NCBI RefSeq assembly: GCF_963677035.1
Contig: NZ_OY781472.1
Location: forward strand, 248,001 to 312,000
Reading direction: 5' to 3'
From: an uncultured Hyphomonas sp.
GTDB lineage: Bacteria; Pseudomonadota; Alphaproteobacteria; Caulobacterales; Hyphomonadaceae
Length of the DNA stretch: 64,000 nucleotides
The notes beneath the pieces were generated by a model. It worked only from the letters and a program-made list of their open reading frames with translations, searched no databases and was not told where the DNA came from. The position numbers were made by a program, and so were the translations under genes. This document shows, in pieces, positions 34,148 to 42,844 of the stretch; the stretch's first letter is position 1; every line of letters starts with the position of its first letter.

Positions 34148-34282
34148 GGGATTAATGCAAAGCTACATTGAAACCTTCAGCGGAGGCTGGCAGCCGAAGA
34201 GCGTAGAAGGGTAGCGAAGGTCGCAACTGTCGCTCCTGAACATGATAGGGAAGCCATTTTAAGGCGCCCTGCCGGACCGGTA

Positions 34283-35002
34283 CTAACCGTCCAGCTTCAA
34301 AGTAATACCAGCAATTGAGATGGCCCCGTCTTCCACAGGCAGGGCCTTCTCTTCTGCTCGGCCCATCACTTCATTCGCATCCGGAACACTTATGCCGAAT
34401 TCGATCATCCGGTCGGCTGGCCCTTCTGTGAAATGAAGCACGGCATCGGCCAGGAACAGGCGGCGCTTGTCTGCCGTAAGACCGAAAACGAGTCCCCATT
34501 TCTGCGCCAGCGCATCCGGATCAGGCGTTTCCAGAACCGCATGCGTGAACCGTCCGGGAGCAGATCTCTCACGCCAGCCGGGTCCGCCCCAGCGCCAGCT
34601 ACCAGCTGGCCGTGGTTCATCTACCGACACGATCGCACCGCCAATATCGGCCGGGTGAAGGTGGCTGGCAGAAATGTCCGGCAGGTCGATATTCCACACA
34701 CGCCGGATGCCCAGCCCGTCGACCCGCGTGCGCAAGGCATCCATGTCATCGGTCTGAAAGATGGCCATGTAGCCACCCTCACCGCCCCGGTCGATGAAAC
34801 GCCGGGCCGGCGCCTTGTCTTCCGTTGGAACGACAATTTCCAGAAACTGATCGCCAACCGCGAACACGGCATTTACCAGGCCGAACTCGGCGACACCGGG
34901 ATCAGGGAACGGCTCCCCAAGGCTGAGGACGCTCTTCAATGTGTCTGCCGTGTCGAGACTGTTCGCCGCAATCACAAGCTGGCGCAGGCGCGGTGGGCTC
35001 AT
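34283..35002 (-). CDS. Glyoxalase-like (VOC) domain protein, two-module
   Basis: 239 residues comprising two VOC-type halves. The first (LRQLVIAANSLDTADTLKSV, AVGDQFLEIVVPTED) and second (FTHAVLETPDPDALAQKWGLVF, LHFTEGPADRMIEFGISV) each have the beta-alpha-beta layout, as in the glyoxalase-like PF13468 group. The substrate is unknown. The ATG at 35002 is preceded by CCGGAGGAATTCC, a good ribosome site. It is divergent from the cation diffusion facilitator gene. Confidence 0.8.
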   Translation of the reverse strand: MSPPRLRQLVIAANSLDTADTLKSVLSLGEPFPDPGVAEFGLVNAVFAVGDQFLEIVVPTEDKAPARRFIDRGGEGGYMAIFQTDDMDALRTRVDGLGIRRVWNIDLPDISASHLHPADIGGAIVSVDEPRPAGSWRWGGPGWRERSAPGRFTHAVLETPDPDALAQKWGLVFGLTADKRRLFLADAVLHFTEGPADRMIEFGISVPDANEVMGRAEEKALPVEDGAISIAGITLKLDG

Positions 35003-35146
35003 GGAATTCCTCCGGACTTTTCTGTTCTGTTTCCGGGCAATCTATCACAAATGCCGCGACGGCAGCGTAGAAATTCCGGGCAGGCCACAACGCAACGCTA
35101 TCACACTCGAATTGACCTTCCCGCGAAAGGATTCCACCTCAGGCTT

Positions 35147-36106
35147 ATGAAATGCGACCTGAATACAAACCTGCCTGATAAAGCCCACGATCACGGGCAC
35201 AATCATGGGCATGGGCATGATCATGCCCATGGACACAGCCATGACCATGCAGACATGACGACGAAAGATTCGCGCCGGCGGGTCGCTATCGCGGCTGTCC
35301 TGACCGCCGCTTTCATGATGGCGGAAGTCACCGGCGGTCTCATTTCCGGCTCCCTGGCCCTGCTGGCCGATGCCGCTCATATGCTGACCGATGCCGCGTC
35401 GCTCATCCTGGCCTGGGTTGGCTACAAGCTGGCGGAACGCCCTGCAGACCCAAGCCGGTCTTACGGGTTCGGTCGCATGAAAGTGCTCGCCGCCTTCACG
35501 AACGGCATCGCGCTCATCGCCCTCTCCTGCTGGATTGTCTGGGAAGCGGCCCATCGCCTGCTGGACCCGGCCCCGGTTCTCGGCGGTATCATGTTGTGGG
35601 TCGCCGTCGGCGGCCTGGTCGTAAACGTGGTCGCCGCCTGGGTGCTGCATGGCGGTGACCAGCATGACCTGAACCTGCAGGGCGCGCTGTGGCACGTCAT
35701 CGGAGACCTGCTCGGCTCTGTCGCGGCGATTGGTGCGGCGATTATCATCCTCACAACGGGGTGGATCCCGGCGGACCCGATTCTGTCGGCTCTAGTGGCC
35801 ATTCTCGTGTTCGTCGCCGGTGTCCGGATCACCCGTCAATCCGGTCACATCCTGCTGGAGGGCACGCCGGAAGGCCTGTCGCCGGAAGACATCCGGAACG
35901 ACCTTGAAGAGCATGTCGCTGAGGTCTCGAACGTCGCACACATCCATGCCTGGGCCCTGACCGAATCGAAGCCATTGATCACGCTGGAAGTCACGGCCGT
36001 TCATGGCGCTTGCACCGAAACCCTGCGGCGCAAAGTGAAAGCCCGCCTCGCGGAACGGTTCGATATCTCCCATGCCACGGTGGAAGTGGTCTCGGAGCCC
36101 TGCTGA
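35147..36106 (+). CDS. Cation diffusion facilitator (Zn/Co/Cd efflux)
   Basis: 319 aa. A histidine-rich N-terminal stretch (His/Gly/Asp repeats, about residues 14-36) can bind metal. The membrane domain has the two HxxxD metal sites of zinc-type CDF exporters: AHMLTDAASL in helix 2 and WHVIGDLLGS in helix 5. Six transmembrane helices are visible, then a cytosolic ferredoxin-like domain (SNVAHIHAWAL). It exports Zn2+ and related ions in exchange for protons. The ATG at 35147 is preceded by CTCAGG; a longer in-frame reading upstream is antisense to the VOC gene and is rejected. Confidence 0.93.
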   Translation: MKCDLNTNLPDKAHDHGHNHGHGHDHAHGHSHDHADMTTKDSRRRVAIAAVLTAAFMMAEVTGGLISGSLALLADAAHMLTDAASLILAWVGYKLAERPADPSRSYGFGRMKVLAAFTNGIALIALSCWIVWEAAHRLLDPAPVLGGIMLWVAVGGLVVNVVAAWVLHGGDQHDLNLQGALWHVIGDLLGSVAAIGAAIIILTTGWIPADPILSALVAILVFVAGVRITRQSGHILLEGTPEGLSPEDIRNDLEEHVAEVSNVAHIHAWALTESKPLITLEVTAVHGACTETLRRKVKARLAERFDISHATVEVVSEPC

Positions 36107-36213
36107 GTTTCCGGCGCCCGTCACATTGATATGAGCGGCCGGGGCCTTTAAGCCTCGATACACCCGCCTTATGTGCAAAAGCCGATTCCATCAGGCACAT
36201 CCGGAGTACCGAC

Positions 36214-37182
36214 ATGGCCGAGACCAAACACGCTGAAATCCTCATCCTCGGCTCCGGCCCGGCAGGCTGGACGGCCGCCGTTTATGGCGCCCGCGCCCTG
36301 CGCGATGTGCTGGTGGTGACCGGCATTCAGCCCGGCGGCCAGCTGACCATCACCACGGAAGTGGAAAACTATCCCGGCTTTACCGAGATCCAGGGCCCGG
36401 ACCTGATGGTGAAGATGCAGGAACACGCCGAAGCCATGGGCGCAAAGGTCGAGAACGACCACATCGCCGAAGTCGACTTCGACAGCCGCCCGTTCAAAGC
36501 CATCGGCGAAAGCGGCACCGTCTACACCGCCGATTCCGTCGTGATCAGCACTGGCGCCCAGGCCAAATGGCTGGGCCTGCCGACCGAAGAGAAGTTCAAG
36601 GGCTTCGGCGTCTCCGCCTGTGCCACCTGCGACGGATTCTTCTATCGCGGCCGTGACGTCCTGGTCGTTGGCGGCGGCAACACCGCTGTGGAAGAAGCGC
36701 TGTTCCTGACGAACTTCGCCTCCAAGGTGACCGTGGTGCACCGCCGCGACAGCTTCCGCGCCGAAAAGATCCTGCAGGACCGCCTGCTCAAGAACCCGAA
36801 GGTCGAAGTGATCTGGGATCACGTGCTGGAAGAAGTCGTCGGGGAAGAAAATCCGCCCGGCGTGACCGGCGCGAAAATCAAGAGCGTAAAAACCGGCGAG
36901 GAAAAGCTCATCCCCGTCCATGGCGTCTTCATCGCCATCGGCCACGCACCTTCGACAGAGCTGTTCAAAGGCAAGCTAGCCATGAAAGACAATGGCTATC
37001 TCATCACAAAGCCCGGCACGCCCCAGACCGAAATCCCCGGCGTCTTCGCGGCCGGGGACGTGACCGACGAGACCTATCGTCAGGCTGTTACGGCAGCAGG
37101 CATGGGCTGCATGGCCGCGCTGGACGCCGAACGTTTCCTCTCCGAGCAGGAGGCCACCGCAGAGACCGTTGCAGCGGAATAG
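36214..37182 (+). CDS. trxB: Thioredoxin-disulfide reductase
   Basis: 322-aa FAD/NADPH enzyme that reduces thioredoxin. The FAD motif GSGPAGWTAAVYGARA is near the start, the redox-active CATC (Cys136/Cys139) follows, and the NADPH motif VGGGNTAVEEALFLT and C-terminal GVFAAGDVTDETYRQAVTAAG are all in place. The length is standard. It is monocistronic with a strong terminator 22 bases past the stop. Confidence 0.96.
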   Translation: MAETKHAEILILGSGPAGWTAAVYGARALRDVLVVTGIQPGGQLTITTEVENYPGFTEIQGPDLMVKMQEHAEAMGAKVENDHIAEVDFDSRPFKAIGESGTVYTADSVVISTGAQAKWLGLPTEEKFKGFGVSACATCDGFFYRGRDVLVVGGGNTAVEEALFLTNFASKVTVVHRRDSFRAEKILQDRLLKNPKVEVIWDHVLEEVVGEENPPGVTGAKIKSVKTGEEKLIPVHGVFIAIGHAPSTELFKGKLAMKDNGYLITKPGTPQTEIPGVFAAGDVTDETYRQAVTAAGMGCMAALDAERFLSEQEATAETVAAE

Positions 37183-37203
37183 GCGTTGAGCCTCCAGAGT
37201 TCC

Positions 37204-37240
37204 AACAGGCAGGACCGACGGTCCTGCCTGTTTTCATTTT
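37204..37240 (+). terminator. Intrinsic terminator of trxB
   Basis: A perfect 13-bp stem AACAGGCAGGACC/GGTCCTGCCTGTT with a GAC loop, followed by TTCATTTT. Confidence 0.92.
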
Positions 37241-37424
37241 CGGTCCACTCTCACGCAGCCTTACGCCGAGGAATGCGGGTTCTGGGTGCCCCAATGCACC
37301 GGCCTGAACGACGCCTGGCGCACTTTCGCCGCAGTCATTGAGATGCAGCGATACAATGAGGTGCAGATCGCCCGCTTGCAGGCTGGCCCGCCCGCGTGTA
37401 TGAGGCCCCTTCGTTTCAGCGAAC
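37241..37424 (+). pseudogene. Possible decayed ORF end between trxB and the tRNA
   Basis: The plus frame beginning at 37241 stays open up to the tRNA and has natural-looking composition (QPYAEECGFWVPQCTG and AAVIEMQRYNEVQIARLQAG), but there is no ATG or ribosome site. It could be a gene remnant or chance. Nothing else is seen in this gap. Confidence 0.25.
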
Positions 37425-37501
37425 GGTTCGGTAGCTCAGCTGGTTAGAGCGCGCGACTCATAATCGCGAGGTCGGGAGTTCAAGTCTCCCCCGAACCACC
37501 A
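37425..37501 (+). tRNA. tRNA with CAT anticodon (elongator Met, or Ile2)
   Basis: A 77-nt cloverleaf: acceptor GGTTCGG/CCGAACC, D-arm GCTCAGCTGGTTAGAGC, anticodon stem CGCGA/TCGCG around CTCATAA (anticodon CAT), T-arm GGGAGTTCAAGTCTCCC, and an encoded CCA. The initiator-specific mismatch at 1-72 is absent, so it is not fMet. Elongator Met and lysidine-modified Ile(CAT) cannot be separated with confidence by eye. Confidence 0.93.
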
Positions 37502-37503
37502 CT

Positions 37504-37524
37504 TGCCAATTTTGGCACTATTTT
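37504..37524 (+). terminator. Weak terminator after the CAT tRNA
   Basis: TGCCAA/TTGGCA palindrome followed by CTATTTT, 3 bases past the tRNA end. Confidence 0.5.
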
Positions 37525-37686
37525 CATTAAATTTTCTCACATAAACCGCCCCTCGAGAGGGGAAGGCGCAATTCTCGATCTTGCGGCACAAACACCATTG
37601 ATGAAAGTTGCTGCGGGCCTGCACCTTTTGCGCAGATGAAAGAAAGCCAGTCTCGCTTTGGCAGTCAAAATCTGTAAAGCGGTGCC

Positions 37687-38700
37687 ATGAACACGACTCA
37701 AGCTGAATTTCTGCGTGCCTTGCAAACGGCAATTGATTCCAAGACCAAACCCGTCGGCGCGCTCGGCAGGATTGAACAGCTCGCGGCTCGGATTGCATGT
37801 ATCCAGCACACCCTCAAGCCGGTCGCAGAGACATGCCGCCTGACGATATTTGCCGGCGATCACGGCATGGCTCGCCATGGGGTCTCGGCCTATCCTCAGG
37901 ATGTCACGCGTCAGATGGTCCTGAACTTCCTGTCCGGCGGCGCCGCAGCAAATGTGTTCGCGCGGACGCTTGGAGCCGATGTTCAGGTGACCGATTGCGG
38001 CGTGGCAGGTGAGCCGATCAGTGACCCGGCCTTGCGTTCGTGCCGTATCGCCGCAGGAACGGAGAACGCAATTGAGCGGCCAGCAATGGAAGCAGACCAA
38101 TGCCAGACAGCCCTTTCGAACGGCCGGACAATCGGCCTGGAAGGCGAGCATCACGCGGTCTGCTTTGGTGAAATGGGCATCGGGAATACATCCTCAGCAA
38201 GCCTGATTGCCGCCAAGCTGCTGGGGGCACCTGTTGGCGACCTGGTCGGACGCGGAACGGGGCTGGAGCCAGAGGGCGTGTCACGCAAACGGGCATTGCT
38301 GGAAAAGGCAGCTATGCGGACACCGGACAGGCTCACCGCCACCGATGCGTTGATTGAATATGGTGGGTTTGAAATCGCGACCATGGCCGGTGCCATGACC
38401 AGCGCAGCCGAGGCGGGCAAGATCGTCATCGTCGATGGCTTCATCGCGACAGTCGCCGCTCTATGTGCGCGCGATCTCTCGCCAGGCTGTGAGCAGAACT
38501 TCATCTACGCACACCGTTCCGCTGAGGCGGGTCATACGAAAGTTCTTGAGGCCCTGGGTGCAGACCCTTTGCTCGATCTGGACATGCGGCTGGGAGAAGG
38601 CACCGGCGCCCTGCTCGCCTGGCCATTGGTGAAGACAGCAGCGGCCATGCTTCGCGAGATGGCAAGTTTCGACAGCGCGGGAGTCAGCGGCCCGGCATGA
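37687..38700 (+). CDS. cobT: Nicotinate-nucleotide:dimethylbenzimidazole phosphoribosyltransferase
   Basis: 337 residues. It makes alpha-ribazole 5'-phosphate from nicotinate mononucleotide and dimethylbenzimidazole, building the lower ligand of cobalamin. Signatures are KPVGALGRIEQLAARIA at the N-terminus, FAGDHGMARHGVSAYPQDVT, EMGIGNTSSASL, and the catalytic glutamate in MRLGEGTGALLAWP (Glu304). It is the first of four clustered genes; its stop overlaps cobS (ATGA). No riboswitch precedes it, unlike the btuB operon downstream. Confidence 0.95.
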   Translation: MNTTQAEFLRALQTAIDSKTKPVGALGRIEQLAARIACIQHTLKPVAETCRLTIFAGDHGMARHGVSAYPQDVTRQMVLNFLSGGAAANVFARTLGADVQVTDCGVAGEPISDPALRSCRIAAGTENAIERPAMEADQCQTALSNGRTIGLEGEHHAVCFGEMGIGNTSSASLIAAKLLGAPVGDLVGRGTGLEPEGVSRKRALLEKAAMRTPDRLTATDALIEYGGFEIATMAGAMTSAAEAGKIVIVDGFIATVAALCARDLSPGCEQNFIYAHRSAEAGHTKVLEALGADPLLDLDMRLGEGTGALLAWPLVKTAAAMLREMASFDSAGVSGPA

Positions 38701-39455
38701 AGAGCGAAATCATAAAATTACTCCTGGCCATTCAATTCCTGACGCGGATCCCGCTGCCCGGCCAGGTTGGCTATACGCCAGAGCGTTTTGAGACGTCACC
38801 CGCCTATTACCCTTTGGTGGGTCTGATCATTGGCGGCATGTGCGCAGGTGTCTATTGGCTGGCCGCACTGATTTTTCCCGCGGTCATCGCTGTGCTGCTC
38901 GCACTTGGTGCAGGTTTATTGCTGACGGGTGCATTCCATGAGGATGGACTGGCCGATACGTTCGACGGAATTGGCGGCGGGATCACGCCCGAGAAGTCTC
39001 TCGCCATCATGAAGGACAGCCGGATCGGTACCTACGGGACTGCGGCTCTGATTATTGTCCTTCTACTGAAAGCAGCAGCACTGAGTTCGATGTCCGGAAT
39101 TCTGATCATGGGTGCCTTGCTCGCCGGGCATGGCTTGTCACGGCTTTCTGCCGTCCTGGTCATCTTGACCAGCCGTTATGTCCGGAACGACGGCACTGGA
39201 AAGCCTGTCGCAAAAGGACTGACAGCGAAGGGACTGGCGATCGTTTGCCTGACGGGGCTCGGAACAATTCTTGTCTGGCAACACTTCCTGCCAATCTCCG
39301 CAATGGGCGTTGGATTGATCGGGCTTGTCATTGGTCATGTTTGCATGCGCCTGTTTTTCGAGCCTAAGCTCGGCGGATATACTGGCGATACGCTCGGCGC
39401 TGTTCAGCAGGTCAGCGAGACGGGCTTCTATCTCGGATTACTTGCATGGCTTTAG
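38697..39455 (+). CDS. cobS: Adenosylcobinamide-GDP ribazoletransferase (cobalamin synthase)
   Basis: 252-aa inner-membrane enzyme joining adenosylcobinamide-GDP with alpha-ribazole (phosphate) to give adenosylcobalamin (phosphate). It shows the family N-terminus LLAIQFLTRIPLPG, the acidic Mg2+ motif HEDGLADTFDGIGGG, and six or so hydrophobic helices. The C-terminal YTGDTLGAVQQVSE is a family marker. It overlaps cobT by 4 and cobC by 10 bases, so it is translationally coupled to both. Confidence 0.94.
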   Translation: MKSEIIKLLLAIQFLTRIPLPGQVGYTPERFETSPAYYPLVGLIIGGMCAGVYWLAALIFPAVIAVLLALGAGLLLTGAFHEDGLADTFDGIGGGITPEKSLAIMKDSRIGTYGTAALIIVLLLKAAALSSMSGILIMGALLAGHGLSRLSAVLVILTSRYVRNDGTGKPVAKGLTAKGLAIVCLTGLGTILVWQHFLPISAMGVGLIGLVIGHVCMRLFFEPKLGGYTGDTLGAVQQVSETGFYLGLLAWL

Positions 39456-39964
39456 TATTGTTGCGTCATACGCAACCCGCAGTCGCGCCTGGCATTTGCT
39501 ACGGCATGACCGACCTCCCCCTCGCCGAGAGTTTCGCCAGCGAATACGAGGCGCTCGTCAGGACACTTCCGGAATTTGAACGTATCGTCACCAGCCCCTT
39601 GACCCGCTGCCGCCATCTGGCCGAGCAGATCGCAGCCAACTTAAATTGTCCGCTGACAGAAGATCATCGCATTCGGGAAATGGATTTCGGGCACTGGGAG
39701 GGTCAGGCATGGAACTCCATCCCCCGGGCTGAAATCGATGCCTGGGCGGCGGACTTTCTCCATGCCCGGCCTCATGGCGGGGAGAGCGTCGCAATGCTGC
39801 GCGCGCGTGTTGGGACAGCGCTCTCTGACCTGAAACAACTTGACGGAGACAGTCTGGTTGTCACTCATGCCGGCGTCATCAAGGTTGCGCTGGCACAGGA
39901 TGACACGGCTGAAAGCCACGAAACGTCTATTGGCTTTGGCCGCTATGTGACGCTGGATCAGTAG
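39446..39964 (+). CDS. cobC: Alpha-ribazole phosphatase-like histidine phosphatase
   Basis: 172-aa phosphoglycerate-mutase-like phosphatase. The phosphohistidine motif is LLRHTQ (His8), the acid motif REMDFGHWEG, and the second histidine is in VVTHAGVIKVAL. Context between cobS and cobO points to removal of the 5'-phosphate from alpha-ribazole or adenosylcobalamin phosphate. The family is broad, so the role rests mainly on context. The gene symbol follows Salmonella usage; the aminotransferase sometimes also called cobC is a separate gene here. Confidence 0.85.
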   Translation: MALVLLRHTQPAVAPGICYGMTDLPLAESFASEYEALVRTLPEFERIVTSPLTRCRHLAEQIAANLNCPLTEDHRIREMDFGHWEGQAWNSIPRAEIDAWAADFLHARPHGGESVAMLRARVGTALSDLKQLDGDSLVVTHAGVIKVALAQDDTAESHETSIGFGRYVTLDQ

Positions 39965-39977
39965 AAAGGATACGGCA

Positions 39978-40580
39978 ATGACCACCCCGCAATCCCACAC
40001 CGAAAAGATGAAAGCGCTGCAGGCAGAGCAGAAGAAAAAAGCGTCTGAAGCGCGTGATCCCGGCCGGGGCCTCGTGCTTGTCCACACCGGTAATGGCAAG
40101 GGCAAATCCAGTTCAGCATTCGGTGTAATCATCCGCGCACTGGGATGGGGTCACAAGGTCGGTATCGTTCAATTCATCAAAGGCAAATGGATCACTGGCG
40201 AACGCCAGTTCTTCACGAAACTCTCTGATCAGGTCGACTGGCATACGATGGGCGAGGGTTTCACCTGGGACACGCAGGACCGCGCCCGCGACATCGCCGC
40301 AGCGGAATCGGCATTCAACCGTGCGCGTGAAATGATGGAAAGCGGTGAATACGACCTTGTCGTTCTCGACGAAATCAACATCGCATTGCGTTACGACTAC
40401 CTGGACATTCAGACCGTCATCGACGCGCTGAAAGCCCGGTCGGATCGAACGAGTGTCATTCTGACTGGCCGCGATGCAAAACCGGAACTGTGCGAATACG
40501 CTGATCTCGTCAGCGAAATGACTGAGGTGAAGCACCCCTTCAAAGCCGGGATCAAGGCGCAGCGCGGGATTGATTTCTGA
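39978..40580 (+). CDS. cobO: Cob(I)yrinic acid a,c-diamide adenosyltransferase (BtuR/CobO)
   Basis: 200 aa. It attaches the adenosyl group to reduced corrinoids using ATP. The P-loop TGNGKGKSSSAFG (residues 37-49) and following ALGWGHKVGIVQFIKG are typical, as are WHTMGEGFTWDT and VVLDEINIALRYDYL. The charged N-terminal 25 residues are a known cap region of the BtuR type. It lies 13 bases after cobC, with GAAAGGA as ribosome site, and precedes the riboswitch by about 70 bases. Confidence 0.95.
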   Translation: MTTPQSHTEKMKALQAEQKKKASEARDPGRGLVLVHTGNGKGKSSSAFGVIIRALGWGHKVGIVQFIKGKWITGERQFFTKLSDQVDWHTMGEGFTWDTQDRARDIAAAESAFNRAREMMESGEYDLVVLDEINIALRYDYLDIQTVIDALKARSDRTSVILTGRDAKPELCEYADLVSEMTEVKHPFKAGIKAQRGIDF

Positions 40581-40988
40581 GCGCTGCCTTCGCGTCACCT
40601 GCCGCAACGCCTATTGACAGGCTTTCGCAACTGCAACAACTAACGCTCCAGATGGTGCCCTTCACAAGGGCCTCGAGGGAAGCCGGTGGGAATCCGGCGC
40701 TGTACCCGCAACTGTCAGCCAGGAGCTGATGGCCATTAAGCCACTGGACCCTTCGGGGTCTGGGAAGGCGGCCTGAAGCATTGATCGGTGAGCCAGGAGA
40801 CCTGCCATCGCGTCGTTCGTCCGGAGGCCGGGAATAGTTCTCAGCGGGCGGGAAGGCTGATGCCTCTCCTTTTGTAACGACATTCGAAAATCGGCCTGGC
40901 CGCCCGCATGGTTCGTACCGTGTGGCCAGCATTTGTCGTTATTGGCACCTGTCTTTCGGGCGGCGGGGTGCTCATGAGGGGAACACCC
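40581..40988 (+). other. Riboswitch-bearing leader of btuB
   Basis: The 408 bases contain no gene. After about 70 bases comes the cobalamin aptamer (about 40651-40809). A putative expression-platform stem GCGGGCGG/CCGCCCGC (40844-40851 with 40900-40907) and the btuB ribosome site AGGGGA follow. An in-frame upstream ATG at 40908 could extend BtuB, but the signal peptide and ribosome site favour 40989. Confidence 0.85.
40651..40809 (+). promoter_or_regulatory. Cobalamin (adenosylcobalamin) riboswitch
   Basis: The B12 box is clear: AGCCGGTGGGAATCCGGCGC at 40681-40700, then GTACCCGCAACTGT. Other conserved pieces are GGTGCCC...GGGCC near the start, CCACTGG (40741-40747) and GAGCCAGGAGACCTGCC (40790-40806). 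P1 pairs GATGG (40651-40655) with CCATC (40805-40809). It should repress the btuB operon when adenosylcobalamin is plentiful. Confidence 0.96.
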
Positions 40989-42836
40989 ATGTCGTATAAA
41001 ACGGCTCTGCTCGGCGCGGTCGCAATCTGCGTCGCGATGCCTGGCATCGCACAGAACTCAAACGATGAAGAAAATAGACTCGAAGCGATCACCGTAGAAG
41101 GATCACGCCTCGATCAGACCCAAGCCGAAATCGGTTCCAGTGTCAGCATCATCACAGCGGAAGATCTCAAAAAACTCGACTTCGATTTTGCCCTGGATGT
41201 GGTTGCCTCCGCACCCGGCGTTACCATCAACCAGAACGGTAGCTATGGCGGTTCGGCGAGCGTGCGGATTCGTGGTGCCTCATCCGGCCAGACCCTGGTC
41301 CTGATCGACGGCGTACCAGTTGGGGATCCGTCCACCACGGATGGCAGCTTCAACTTTGCTTATCTCGACACATCCGACATCGAGCGGATCGAAGTGCTCA
41401 AAGGTCCGCAATCAACTCTCTGGGGCTCAGATGCCATCGGCGGTGTGGTCTCCATCACCACAAAACAACCTGAGGAAAAGCTTGGTGGCAGCGCTTTTGC
41501 TGAATATGGCTCCTTCAACACGCTTCGTGGCGGCGCTTCCATCGGTAATGCGAACGAAACCGGCGATTTCCGCCTGTCTGCCAGCGGCATCTCCACGGAT
41601 GGCATCTCCAAGGCCGATGAAGCCAATGGGAATGGCGAGGAGGACGGGTATGACTCAACGATGCTCTCCGCCAAGGGTGGATTGAATCTGCCGGCCGAGG
41701 CCCGACTGGAAGCAACCCTGCTCTGGAACGACGCTGAGTCTGAATACGATAGCTATTCCGGCGGTGCGCAGGGCAGCGTGGCTGATGGTGACGAACGCAC
41801 CGAGAATGAGACCCTCTCGGGTAACGTGTCATTGAAGGTGCCCGCTTTCGACGGCCGCTTTGAGAACCTCCTGATGGTTGGCTACTCAGACATCAACCGC
41901 AAAAATTTCACCAATGGCACCCAGAGCTATCTCGCCGACGGCGATCGTCAGATTTATCGCTATCAGGGCACGTTCACTGTCAACGACATGAACAAGCTGG
42001 CCTTCGGCGCAGAGCGGGAAGAAACAACCGCGAATGACGCAGAATCGTCCATAGACGGCTTGTTCGGTCTCTATGAGTTCAAGCCTGTCGAAAAGCTGAC
42101 TCTGACAGGTGGTGTCCGCGTCGATGATCACGACAAATTTGGCTCGGAAACGACCGGCCGTGTGGCGGCCGCCTACAATCCGGTCGAACAACTCGTCCTG
42201 CGCGCCAGTTGGGGTCAGGGCTTCAAAGCCCCGAGCATCTTCCAGTCGACTTACATCTGTACATTCTGTGGGCTGACTGAACCAAACGCCGACCTTCAGC
42301 CGGAAAGTTCGGAAGCTTTCGATATCGGTGCAGACTGGACCTCTGAAGATGGCCGCGCGAAAGCAGGGATCACCTATTTCGACCAGGACACGGAGAACAT
42401 GATCGATTTCTCCTACACGGCTGGCTACGACAATATCGCGAAAGTGACGTCAAAAGGCGTCGAATTCTATGGCTCCTACCAGTTCACTGACTGGCTCGGC
42501 GTCGCCGCGAACTACGCCTATATCGACGCCGAAGACGGTGATGGCAATGAGTTGTCCCGCCTGCCGGAAAACTCGGGCGATGTGACCGTGTCATTTGATC
42601 CGGAAGGACCGTTCTCTGGCGCTGCTCTCGTTCGTTTCAACGGAGACGAAGCCAATACAGACGGCACGACGCTGGACAGCTGGACGCGTGTCGACCTGAC
42701 GGGCAGCTATGACCTGACCGACAGTGTCGAACTCTATGGCCGTATCGAAAACCTGTTCGATGAAGAGTACCAACAGATTCTCGGCTATGGCACGCCGGGC
42801 CTGTCAGGCTCCGTCGGCATCAGGCTGCGCTACTAG
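40989..42836 (+). CDS. btuB: TonB-dependent vitamin B12 receptor
   Basis: 615-aa outer-membrane receptor. The signal peptide ends about residue 22 (VAMPGIAQ). A TonB-box-like LEAITVEG precedes the plug domain (SSVSIITAEDLKKLDF, APGVTINQNG, SVRIRGASSGQTLVLIDGVPVG), and a beta-barrel follows, ending in SGSVGIRLRY with the C-terminal aromatic needed for insertion. Identification as BtuB rests on the cobalamin riboswitch upstream and btuFCD downstream as well as plug similarity. AGGGGA precedes the ATG. Confidence 0.94.
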   Translation: MSYKTALLGAVAICVAMPGIAQNSNDEENRLEAITVEGSRLDQTQAEIGSSVSIITAEDLKKLDFDFALDVVASAPGVTINQNGSYGGSASVRIRGASSGQTLVLIDGVPVGDPSTTDGSFNFAYLDTSDIERIEVLKGPQSTLWGSDAIGGVVSITTKQPEEKLGGSAFAEYGSFNTLRGGASIGNANETGDFRLSASGISTDGISKADEANGNGEEDGYDSTMLSAKGGLNLPAEARLEATLLWNDAESEYDSYSGGAQGSVADGDERTENETLSGNVSLKVPAFDGRFENLLMVGYSDINRKNFTNGTQSYLADGDRQIYRYQGTFTVNDMNKLAFGAEREETTANDAESSIDGLFGLYEFKPVEKLTLTGGVRVDDHDKFGSETTGRVAAAYNPVEQLVLRASWGQGFKAPSIFQSTYICTFCGLTEPNADLQPESSEAFDIGADWTSEDGRAKAGITYFDQDTENMIDFSYTAGYDNIAKVTSKGVEFYGSYQFTDWLGVAANYAYIDAEDGDGNELSRLPENSGDVTVSFDPEGPFSGAALVRFNGDEANTDGTTLDSWTRVDLTGSYDLTDSVELYGRIENLFDEEYQQILGYGTPGLSGSVGIRLRY

Positions 42837-42844
42837 GACCCCCC

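Noticed and set aside
37502..37686. A second cobalamin riboswitch upstream of cobT
   Set aside because: No B12 box or CCGCAACTG-type core is present, and the gap after the tRNA is too short and AT-rich.
40908..40988. An earlier in-frame start for btuB
   Set aside because: It would put 27 residues before a good signal peptide and lies in the riboswitch expression platform; the ATG at 40989 has its own AGGGGA site.
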